A stretch of 5,274 bases of DNA from assembly GCA_030533035.1 (NCBI GenBank), contig JAUNJW010000154.1, positions 1-5,274 of the forward strand, in the 5' to 3' direction. Below are positions 1-5,172 of this stretch, in pieces (within the stretch, counting starts at the first letter, position 1; each line of letters opens with the position of its first letter). Below the pieces are notes generated by a model that made no database searches, was not told the DNA's origin, and worked only from the letters and a program-made list of their open reading frames with translations. This DNA comes from Erysipelotrichaceae bacterium. Lineage in GTDB: Bacteria; Bacillota_I; Bacilli_A; Erysipelotrichales; Erysipelotrichaceae. The position numbers were made by a program, and so were the translations under genes.

Positions 1-2
1 AT

Positions 3-440
3 TCCACGTACCAGATCGTCATCGCTGCCGGAAAAGACAACGACTATGAATTCAAAACAAAAGACACCGGAAGAATCAAAATCGTGCCGTTTGTCAACGG
101 CCGCTCCATGCTGAAGGGGTGCGCCCTGGCTGTGACAAGAGCCGGTGCGACGACAATGGCGGAGATCGGCGCAATCGGCACCTGTTCGATTCTGATCCCT
201 TCGCCCAACGTGGCAAACAACCACCAGGTCTACAACGCCAAAGAACTGGCGGACATAGGCGGCGCAATCATGATCGAGGAAAAGGATCTGACCGCCGCAA
301 AGCTGGCTGAAACAGTCAACCGGCTGATGAGCAATGAAACAGAAAGAATGCGGATCAGGGAAAACGCCCGCAAAGCCGGAAAAACGGACGCGGCGTATCA
401 GATGATCCGGCTGATGGAGGAGCTGACTGCAAATGGATGA
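3..440 (+). CDS. murG: MurG, C-terminal part (5' end outside the window)
   Basis: The reading frame is open from the left edge and encodes the last 145 residues of undecaprenyldiphospho-muramoylpentapeptide beta-N-acetylglucosaminyltransferase. MurG is a GT28-family enzyme that acts at the inner face of the membrane and transfers GlcNAc from UDP-GlcNAc to lipid I to form lipid II. MurG is usually about 360 residues, so roughly the first 215 are missing here, including the N-terminal lipid-I-binding Rossmann domain. What remains is the C-terminal nucleotide-sugar domain. Its signature is TRAGATTMAEIGAIG (fragment residues 45-59), where Glu54 matches the UDP-GlcNAc-contacting Glu of the E. coli enzyme, followed by ILIPSPNVANNHQVYNA with the conserved NNHQ. 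The C-terminal helix ends in RLMEELTANG. The valine codon GTG at 84 is internal and is not a start. The gene overlaps murB by 8 nt. Nothing suggests damage; the truncation is only the window edge. Confidence 0.95.
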   Translation, partial: STYQIVIAAGKDNDYEFKTKDTGRIKIVPFVNGRSMLKGCALAVTRAGATTMAEIGAIGTCSILIPSPNVANNHQVYNAKELADIGGAIMIEEKDLTAAKLAETVNRLMSNETERMRIRENARKAGKTDAAYQMIRLMEELTANG

Positions 441-1341
441 ATTATATAAAGCACTGAGCCGCTTTGCGGATGTGGACGCAGATCAGTCTCTTTCCAGAAT
501 GACGACACTGCGGATCGGCGGCAAAGCCAGATATGTGGCATATCCCGAAACCCAGGTGGCTCTCGACTCAATGCTGAGACTGATCGAAGAAAGAAATATT
601 CCCTTCAAGGTCATCGGAAAGGGCAGCGACCTGCTCTGTTCCGACGATCCTTTTGACGGTGTCGTGATCCGTCTGGACAGACACTTCCACCACAGCTATC
701 TGGTCGGCAATGAACTGACAGCCCAGGCCGGCTGCTCGATCATCGCCCTGGCAGTCGACGCCATGAAGAACGGCCTTTCCGGCCTTGAATTCGCGTCCGG
801 CATTCCGGGAACTGTCGGCGGCGCGGTTTTCATGAACGCCGGCGCCTATAAATCATCCATGTCCGATATCCTTCAGGAAGTCCTTGTCTTAAGGGGCAGC
901 AGGGCGGAATGGGTTCCTGCTTCTGAATGCGAATTCAGCTACCGCTCAAGCATTTTCCAGAAACATCCGGAATGGATTATCCTCGGGGCGAGAATGATTC
1001 TCAAACCGAAGGACAAGAATGAGATCAGGGACCTGATGGAAGACAGAAGAAACCGCCGCATGGCTTCCCAGCCGCTGGATTATCCCAGCTGCGGCAGTGT
1101 ATTCCGCAACCCGGAAGGCTATAACGCCTGGCAGCTGATCGACGGCATCGGCTACCGCGGCAGGCAGATCGGCGACGCGAAGGTCTCTGAAAAACACTGC
1201 AATTTCATCCTGAACATGGGTTCCGCCTCAGCTGAGGATTATCTGAAGCTGGTGCGTGAAATCCAGGAGAAAGTCTATGAGAAATACGGCGTCAGGCTGC
1301 ATACGGAAATGGAGATGTTCAATTGGAAGCAGACCGCATGA
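433..1341 (+). CDS. murB: UDP-N-acetylenolpyruvoylglucosamine reductase MurB
   Basis: MurB is a cytoplasmic FAD enzyme that uses NADPH to reduce UDP-GlcNAc-enolpyruvate to UDP-MurNAc, the second committed step of peptidoglycan precursor synthesis. At 302 residues it has the usual length of the short (type II) Bacillota form. The FAD-binding half contains TTLRIGGKARY (24-34), GKGSDLLCSDD (62-72) and the strong block SGIPGTVGGAVFMNAGAY (122-139). The substrate half contains YRSSIF (170-175), with Arg171 as the expected catalytic Arg. It also has CGSVFRNP (220-227), with Ser222 as the expected proton donor, then KVSEKHCNFILN and the C-terminal LHTEME, where Glu292 is the expected catalytic Glu. 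These roles are transferred from the E. coli and S. aureus enzymes. The start at 433 has GGAGG at 416-420, lies 8 nt inside murG, and places the N-terminus normally, which suggests coupled translation. Asp66 replaces the Asn usual in the GSN motif. Confidence 0.97.
   Translation: MDELYKALSRFADVDADQSLSRMTTLRIGGKARYVAYPETQVALDSMLRLIEERNIPFKVIGKGSDLLCSDDPFDGVVIRLDRHFHHSYLVGNELTAQAGCSIIALAVDAMKNGLSGLEFASGIPGTVGGAVFMNAGAYKSSMSDILQEVLVLRGSRAEWVPASECEFSYRSSIFQKHPEWIILGARMILKPKDKNEIRDLMEDRRNRRMASQPLDYPSCGSVFRNPEGYNAWQLIDGIGYRGRQIGDAKVSEKHCNFILNMGSASAEDYLKLVREIQEKVYEKYGVRLHTEMEMFNWKQTA
1325..1340 (+). promoter_or_regulatory. Ribosome binding site and ATGA overlap deciding the ftsQ start
   Basis: GGAAG at 1325-1329 lies 8 nt before ATG 1338, and that ATG shares bases with the murB stop TGA (1339-1341). 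An in-frame TTG at 1323 also has a GGAG 8 nt upstream (1311-1314), so it cannot be excluded. The ATG with the 4-nt overlap is the more usual arrangement for coupled genes in this cluster. Confidence 0.65.
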
Positions 1342-2552
1342 CAAATGAAGAAGATGTCATTGATGTTCCAGTCGGCGTGCAGCAGCTGTTTGATCAGAGG
1401 CATCATCTCAATATCAACCGCAATGTCCGCAAGGCGCAGCCGAAGCTGTTCAGAGCGGCGGTGATCTGTGCGGCAATCCTGCTGATGATTGTCTATTTTG
1501 TGATGCCTGTCTCCCGTGTTTCGGGCATTACGCTGAGCGGCAACGCGTTTCTCAGCCGCGACTATATCCTTGATCTGGCTGATCTTTCCAATAACAGCAT
1601 CTATTATCTGAGCCTGCCGTTTATCCTGGAAAGAAGAATTGAAAAAGACCCGCTGATTGAAAACGCGAAGGTCTCGCTGGAAAGGGACAATTCTGTAAAG
1701 ATCACCGTTACCGAAAGAAAGATTCTCGGCTACCGCTATGAAGACGAGCCGCTGATCCTGATGGCGGACGGATCCTATGTGGAACTCAAGAGCACCTATC
1801 TCGATATCATCACGAAGATTCCGCTGATCCTGGGCTTCAATACCGAAGAGCAGACCGAAAAACTCTGCCGTTCCTTCGCGGATGTGGATGAAAAGATCAT
1901 CCGTGATATTTCGGAAATCTCCCAGTATTCGCTGAGCTATGATCCCGAGGCAATCCGGGTGCTCATGCGCTCGGGCGGCTATTTCATGGGCAACTTCTAT
2001 AACATGGGCGTTCTCAACCGCTACTGGGCCATCTACAACTACCAGAAGGACAAATCCCAGTGCATTTTCGCGGATGATTCCATGACGTCGGCATATTCCA
2101 AGATGTGCCCGTGGGATGAACCGGTCGTCAACCGTGAATACTGGACGGACGATACCGGCAAGGTCATCACCAACACCTATGGCGACAAGGTTGAGAAGCA
2201 TTATTATACCGATGCCGACGGCAACTGGGCGGTCGATGAAAAGGGCAACCGGATCCCGATTCCGATCAACCTGCAGGGCTATGAGGTTCCTGACTCCGAC
2301 TTCCTTGAGAATTATGAAAAAGGCTACTACAAAACCGGCAAGCTTGTGATTGAGGAAGAAAAGAAGGACGAAGAGAAGAAAGACGGCGAGGAAAAGAAGG
2401 AAGGCGAAGAAACCGCTGATCCTGAACAGACGCCGGCCGAAGGCGAAACCGCGGCGCCGGAAGAACAGGGTGAGGAAACACCGGCGGAAGAGCCGGCGGA
2501 AAACCCGGAAGAAAACACAGACAGCGAACAATCAGAAGACACTGGCGAGTAG
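1338..2552 (+). CDS. ftsQ: Cell division protein DivIB/FtsQ with extended acidic C-terminus
   Basis: This is a bitopic membrane protein of the divisome. In Bacillota, DivIB works with FtsL and DivIC at the septum and regulates septal peptidoglycan synthesis. From ATG 1338 it has 404 residues. In order: a charged cytoplasmic tail (1-37), one membrane anchor (about 38-58, LFRAAVICAAILLMIVYFVM), an extracytoplasmic POTRA domain (about 59-127, starting VSRVSGITLSGNAFLS and ending VKITVTERK), and a beta domain (about 128-250). Beyond that are a region with two degenerate copies of a YxTDxxG unit (268-306) and an acidic tail (339-404). B. subtilis DivIB is 263 residues, so about 140 are extra, nearly all C-terminal. 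The start ATG 1338 overlaps the murB stop as ATGA and has GGAAG at 1325-1329, 8 nt away. A TTG at 1323 would add five residues and is less likely. Assignment rests on the POTRA-type architecture and the position after murB; the sequence itself is divergent. Confidence 0.9.
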   Translation: MTNEEDVIDVPVGVQQLFDQRHHLNINRNVRKAQPKLFRAAVICAAILLMIVYFVMPVSRVSGITLSGNAFLSRDYILDLADLSNNSIYYLSLPFILERRIEKDPLIENAKVSLERDNSVKITVTERKILGYRYEDEPLILMADGSYVELKSTYLDIITKIPLILGFNTEEQTEKLCRSFADVDEKIIRDISEISQYSLSYDPEAIRVLMRSGGYFMGNFYNMGVLNRYWAIYNYQKDKSQCIFADDSMTSAYSKMCPWDEPVVNREYWTDDTGKVITNTYGDKVEKHYYTDADGNWAVDEKGNRIPIPINLQGYEVPDSDFLENYEKGYYKTGKLVIEEEKKDEEKKDGEEKKEGEETADPEQTPAEGETAAPEEQGEETPAEEPAENPEENTDSEQSEDTGE

Positions 2553-2574
2553 GTTTCAATCTGTCTTCATGATT

Positions 2575-2583
2575 TGTTATAAT
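2575..2583 (+). promoter_or_regulatory. Extended -10 promoter upstream of yloU-fakA
   Basis: The gap between ftsQ and yloU contains TGTTATAAT, a consensus extended -10 (TG, one base, TATAAT at 2578-2583). The best -35 candidate at 17-nt spacing is TTCAAT (2555-2560), a weak match, but extended -10 promoters often do not need a good -35. Initiation about 7 nt downstream would fall near 2590, right at the Shine-Dalgarno, giving a leader of only about 15 nt. There is no terminator before it, so read-through from the murG-murB-ftsQ genes is also possible. The promoter role is inferred from sequence alone. Confidence 0.65.
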
Positions 2584-2588
2584 AACCC

Positions 2589-2604
2589 TAAGGAGCATGT
2601 GCAT
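2589..2604 (+). promoter_or_regulatory. Ribosome binding site of yloU
   Basis: TAAGGAG (2589-2595) precedes ATG 2605 by 9 nt, an ideal spacing. An in-frame GTG at 2599 is only 3 nt from the site and too close to be used, which settles the start on ATG 2605. The reading frame stays open much further upstream, but that part runs antiphase through the ftsQ tail and is not coding. Confidence 0.85.
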
Positions 2605-2964
2605 ATGACAGTAGAAAAAACAACAAATTACGGAACAATCAACGTGTCTGAAGAAGCGATTGCTTCTCTGGTCGGCAGCCTGATTACCGAATGCTACGGA
2701 GTTGTCGGAATGGCCTCCAAGCAGGTTCTCAGGGACGGATGGACTGAATTGCTGAAAAAAGAGAATTATTCAAGAGGTGTTGTGGTCCGCAAGAGCGACG
2801 ACGGCCTTGAAATTGATCTGTACATCATTGTCAGCTTCGGTGTCAGAATTTCCGAAGTTGTCCAGGAAGCGCAGAAGAAGGTCAAATACATGCTTGAAAA
2901 ATCCCTTAATATGCCGGTTGCCTCTGTCAACGTATTCGTGCAGAGTGTCCGCGCTGTCCAGTAA
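2605..2964 (+). CDS. yloU: Asp23/Gls24-family protein, YloU type
   Basis: This is a small (119 residue) cytoplasmic protein of the Asp23 family (DUF322) and very similar in my recollection to B. subtilis YloU, which is about 120 residues. Features visible are VSEEAIASLVGSLITECYGVVGMAS (14-38), shown here in its parts: an N-terminal beta strand, helix IASLVGSLITECYGVVGM, the conserved GWTELLKKENYSRGV (45-59), the strand IDLYIIVSFGVRISEV (70-85), helix VVQEAQKKVKYMLEK and the terminal strand VASVNVFVQSVRAV. There are no membrane segments and no catalytic motif. The family is linked to envelope stress and membrane-proximal scaffolding, with S. aureus Asp23 as the known example, but YloU itself has no settled role. 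It sits 17 nt before fakA, the same pairing as in B. subtilis and S. aureus, so a link to fatty-acid kinase or membrane lipid metabolism is a reasonable inference. Confidence 0.93.
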   Translation: MTVEKTTNYGTINVSEEAIASLVGSLITECYGVVGMASKQVLRDGWTELLKKENYSRGVVVRKSDDGLEIDLYIIVSFGVRISEVVQEAQKKVKYMLEKSLNMPVASVNVFVQSVRAVQ

Positions 2965-2981
2965 CATAAAGGAGCTTTCTC

Positions 2982-4592
2982 ATGGAAAAGATTGATGGCA
3001 AAATACTGATCGGAATGCTGGAGAGCGGTTCCAGCAACCTCAACAACCATAAGAAGGACGTCGACGCGCTCAACGTTTTCCCGGTACCGGACGGCGACAC
3101 CGGCACCAATATGTCCCTGACTTTCACCAACGGTATCAATGAAGTCAGAAAGAACGGCAGCGAATCCCTGCCGGTCGTAGCCAAGACCCTTTCCCGCGGC
3201 CTGCTGATGGGCGCAAGAGGAAACTCCGGCGTTATCCTTTCCCAGATTTTCCGCGGCTTCAACCAGTCCGTGCAGGGCAAGGAAGAGCTGACAGTCGCTG
3301 ACCTCAGCGAAGCGATGCTCAACGGCGCCAGACTGGCTTATAAGGCAGTCATGAGACCGGTCGAAGGCACAATCCTGACCGTCATCCGCGAATCCTCTGA
3401 CAATGCCGCCGCTTTTGTGGAAGCCAATCACGAATGCAGCATTGAAGAATACATGAGCTGCCTGACAGCAGAAGCTGAAAAATCCCTGGCCGGCACCCCT
3501 GAACTTCTGCCGGTTCTCAAGGAAGCCCATGTTGTCGACTCCGGCGGCAGCGGCCTGCTGAAAATCTTTGAAGGCTTCAAGGCAGCCCTCGACGGCAAGC
3601 CTTTCGTTGAAAGCGCGAAGATCGAAACAGTCAGAGAGGTCAAGAGCGAAAAAGCTTCCGGCTACAGAACTGAATATATTCTGGAAATGAACGACGCCGG
3701 CATGAAGAGCTTCAATGAGGACAGAATCAGAAAGAACCTCGACAGACTCGGCAACAAGATCACTCTGCTGATCGAAGACAGGATCATCAAGCTGCGCATC
3801 AACACCATGATGCCCGGTGAAATCCTGACAATGGGCCAGCGCTACGGTGAATTCAAGAAGGTCCAGGTTGAAAACATCCAGGACGATCTCAAGCCTTCCA
3901 TCATCATCGAGGAAAAACCGAAGAAGGCGGAAGAGAAAGAATACGGCATCATCGCGACAGCGGCCGGCGCCGGCATTGAAAAGCTGTTCCGCGAATACAG
4001 AACCGACGTCGTTGTCTCCGGCGGCCAGACCATGAATCCTTCCACCAAGGATTTCTGCAACGCGATCGCTGAAGTCAACGCAAGACATATTTATATCCTG
4101 CCCAACAACTCGAACATCATCATGGCTGCCAAGCAGGCTGCCGATGTCACCAGCGGCAAGGATATCATCGTTCTTGAAACACGTTCCATCCCGCAGGGAC
4201 TCAGTGCCTGCATCTCCTTCAATCCGGACGCTTCCGTTGATGAAAACACCGCCCAGATGAAGGACGCCATCGCCAATGTCAGAACCGGCCAGGTCACCTA
4301 TGCCATCAAGGACACAACTGTGGACGGCCGTGAAATCCATGAAGGCGATTATATGGGCCTGTTTGAAAAGGACATCATCGTCACCAGCCGTGACAAACTG
4401 GAAGCCTCCCGTGCCCTCATTGACGAAATGATGGACGAGGATTCTGAAATCGTCACCCTGATCCGCGGCAAGGACGCAACCGAAGAAGAATGCACCGAGC
4501 TCGAGGAATATATCAGGAACAACTACGAAGCGGATGTTGATGTGCAGGACGGCGGCCAGCCGGTCTACAGCTTCATCATCGGCGTCGAATAA
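2982..4592 (+). CDS. fakA: Fatty acid kinase subunit FakA (DAK2-domain protein, YloV)
   Basis: FakA is the ATP-dependent kinase subunit that phosphorylates a fatty acid held by a FakB (DegV-family) partner, giving acyl-phosphate for phospholipid synthesis through PlsX/PlsY. At 536 residues it has the normal length. The N-terminal DAK2/DhaL kinase domain (about 1-205) has NVFPVPDGDTGTNM (31-44) with the Mg-ATP-binding Asp37 and Asp39, GARGNSGVILSQIFRG (77-92), PVEGTIL and HVVDSGGSGLL (183-193). A middle domain (about 227-305) follows, then a charged linker (309-320, EEKPKKAEEKEY). The C-terminal FakB-interacting domain (about 321-536) has GGQTMNPSTKDF (347-358) and ILPNNSNIIMAAKQA. The middle domain has Arg229, Arg272 and Asn274 where family members usually have Cys, His and His (GYCTE and VHVHT). 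AAAGGAG (2968-2974) stands 7 nt before ATG 2982. It is probably cotranscribed with yloU; no fakB is in the window. Confidence 0.95.
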   Translation: MEKIDGKILIGMLESGSSNLNNHKKDVDALNVFPVPDGDTGTNMSLTFTNGINEVRKNGSESLPVVAKTLSRGLLMGARGNSGVILSQIFRGFNQSVQGKEELTVADLSEAMLNGARLAYKAVMRPVEGTILTVIRESSDNAAAFVEANHECSIEEYMSCLTAEAEKSLAGTPELLPVLKEAHVVDSGGSGLLKIFEGFKAALDGKPFVESAKIETVREVKSEKASGYRTEYILEMNDAGMKSFNEDRIRKNLDRLGNKITLLIEDRIIKLRINTMMPGEILTMGQRYGEFKKVQVENIQDDLKPSIIIEEKPKKAEEKEYGIIATAAGAGIEKLFREYRTDVVVSGGQTMNPSTKDFCNAIAEVNARHIYILPNNSNIIMAAKQAADVTSGKDIIVLETRSIPQGLSACISFNPDASVDENTAQMKDAIANVRTGQVTYAIKDTTVDGREIHEGDYMGLFEKDIIVTSRDKLEASRALIDEMMDEDSEIVTLIRGKDATEEECTELEEYIRNNYEADVDVQDGGQPVYSFIIGVE

Positions 4593-4605
4593 GCTTCTGA
4601 ATTAC

Positions 4606-4631
4606 AGCCGCAGGGAAACCCGCGGCTTTTT
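4606..4631 (+). terminator. Intrinsic terminator after fakA
   Basis: A GC-rich hairpin begins 13 nt after the fakA stop. AGCCGC (4606-4611) pairs with GCGGCT (4622-4627), and GGG (4613-4615) pairs with CCC (4619-4621). A bulged A sits at 4612 and the loop is AAA (4616-4618). A run of five T (4627-4631, the first being the last stem base) follows. Nine base pairs with a three-base loop and a T-tract fit rho-independent termination; the T-tract is short, so some read-through into the DUF4256 gene is likely. The downstream gene starts only 20 nt further on. Confidence 0.78.
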
Positions 4632-4638
4632 AAAAATG

Positions 4639-4650
4639 AAAGGGGAATGT
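4639..4650 (+). promoter_or_regulatory. Ribosome binding site deciding the DUF4256 start
   Basis: AAAGGGG (4639-4645) lies 5 nt before ATG 4651, somewhat close but workable. An in-frame ATG at 4636 would place this site inside the gene and has only the terminator hairpin ahead of it, so it is rejected. I see no convincing promoter between the terminator and this site. Confidence 0.75.
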
Positions 4651-5172
4651 ATGGATATTCTTACAGTTCTTGAAGAACGCTTTGAAAACAACACGCTGCG
4701 CCATCCCGGACTCGACTGGCAGACAGCTTCCCAAAAACTGCAGAAGAACCCGGATATTCTGAAGGCTGCCTGTGCAATGGAAGAAAGCGGCGGTGAACCG
4801 GATCTGGTGGTATTTCCTGACGGCAGCTGCGCCCTCTGCGACTGTTCAAAGGACACCCCGGCCGGCAGAAGAAACCTCTGCTATGACAGGGAAGCAAGAC
4901 TGAAGCGCAGAAAGGCGCCCTGTGAAAGCAGCGCTGAGGAAGAAGCACAAACCATGGGGATACAGATCATGGATGAAGCGATGTACAGATATCTGCAGAC
5001 CCTCGGTGAATTCGACCTGAAAACATCCAGCTGGATCAGAACGCCGGACTCCATCCGCTCAAAGGGCGGGGCGCTTTTCTGCGAGCGCCGCTATGACGCC
5101 GTCTTCACATTCCACAACGGCGCCGAGTCATATTATTCAGTGCGCGGATTCCGGGGATATTATCCGCTTTAG
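4651..5172 (+). CDS. DUF4256 family protein of unknown function
   Basis: This is a 173-residue soluble protein with no signal peptide or membrane segment. It matches the DUF4256 family pattern as I know it: an N-terminal LEERFENNTLRHPGLDW (7-23), then MEESGGEPDLVVF (43-55), CDCSKDTPAGRRNLCYDREA (63-82), MGIQIMDEAMYRYLQTLGEFD (102-122, split by family-variable residues), KTSSWIRTPDSIRSKGGALF (124-143) and the terminal HNGAESYYSVRGFRG (155-169). The length is near the roughly 180-190 residues I recall for the family. No biochemical function is established for it. The Asp/Glu/Arg-rich conserved blocks (GEPD, DCS, GRR, CYDRE) look like an active or binding site, but that is inference. It has seven cysteines, three of them in CALCDC (60-65). 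It follows fakA behind a terminator, so its expression is probably partly separate, and the neighbour gives no clear hint. Confidence 0.88.
   Translation: MDILTVLEERFENNTLRHPGLDWQTASQKLQKNPDILKAACAMEESGGEPDLVVFPDGSCALCDCSKDTPAGRRNLCYDREARLKRRKAPCESSAEEEAQTMGIQIMDEAMYRYLQTLGEFDLKTSSWIRTPDSIRSKGGALFCERRYDAVFTFHNGAESYYSVRGFRGYYPL

Noticed and set aside
1275..2531. Long open frame (418 codons) on the - strand opposite ftsQ.
   Set aside because: It lies antisense to ftsQ, and its Phe/Leu-rich start is the complement of the GAA/AAG-rich acidic tail. No domain is recognisable.
2350..2604. In-frame upstream extension of yloU giving an Arg/Lys-rich N-terminus.
   Set aside because: It is the purine-rich ftsQ tail read in another frame (GAA/GAG/AAG become Arg and Lys codons). 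The yloU start at 2605 has an ideal ribosome binding site and fits the normal 119-120 residue length. I looked for a classic X-XXY-YYZ slippery site that would support frameshifting and did not see one in frame.
2766..4340. Long open frame (524 codons) on the - strand opposite fakA.
   Set aside because: It is fully antisense to a well-conserved gene, crosses into yloU, has no recognisable domain, and no ribosome binding site was seen for it. Codon bias of fakA explains the lack of stop codons on the other strand.
4534..4650. Longer form of the DUF4256 protein starting inside fakA.
   Set aside because: The extension overlaps conserved fakA coding sequence and the terminator, and matches nothing known of the family. 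ATG 4651 has a ribosome binding site and starts at the conserved N-terminus.
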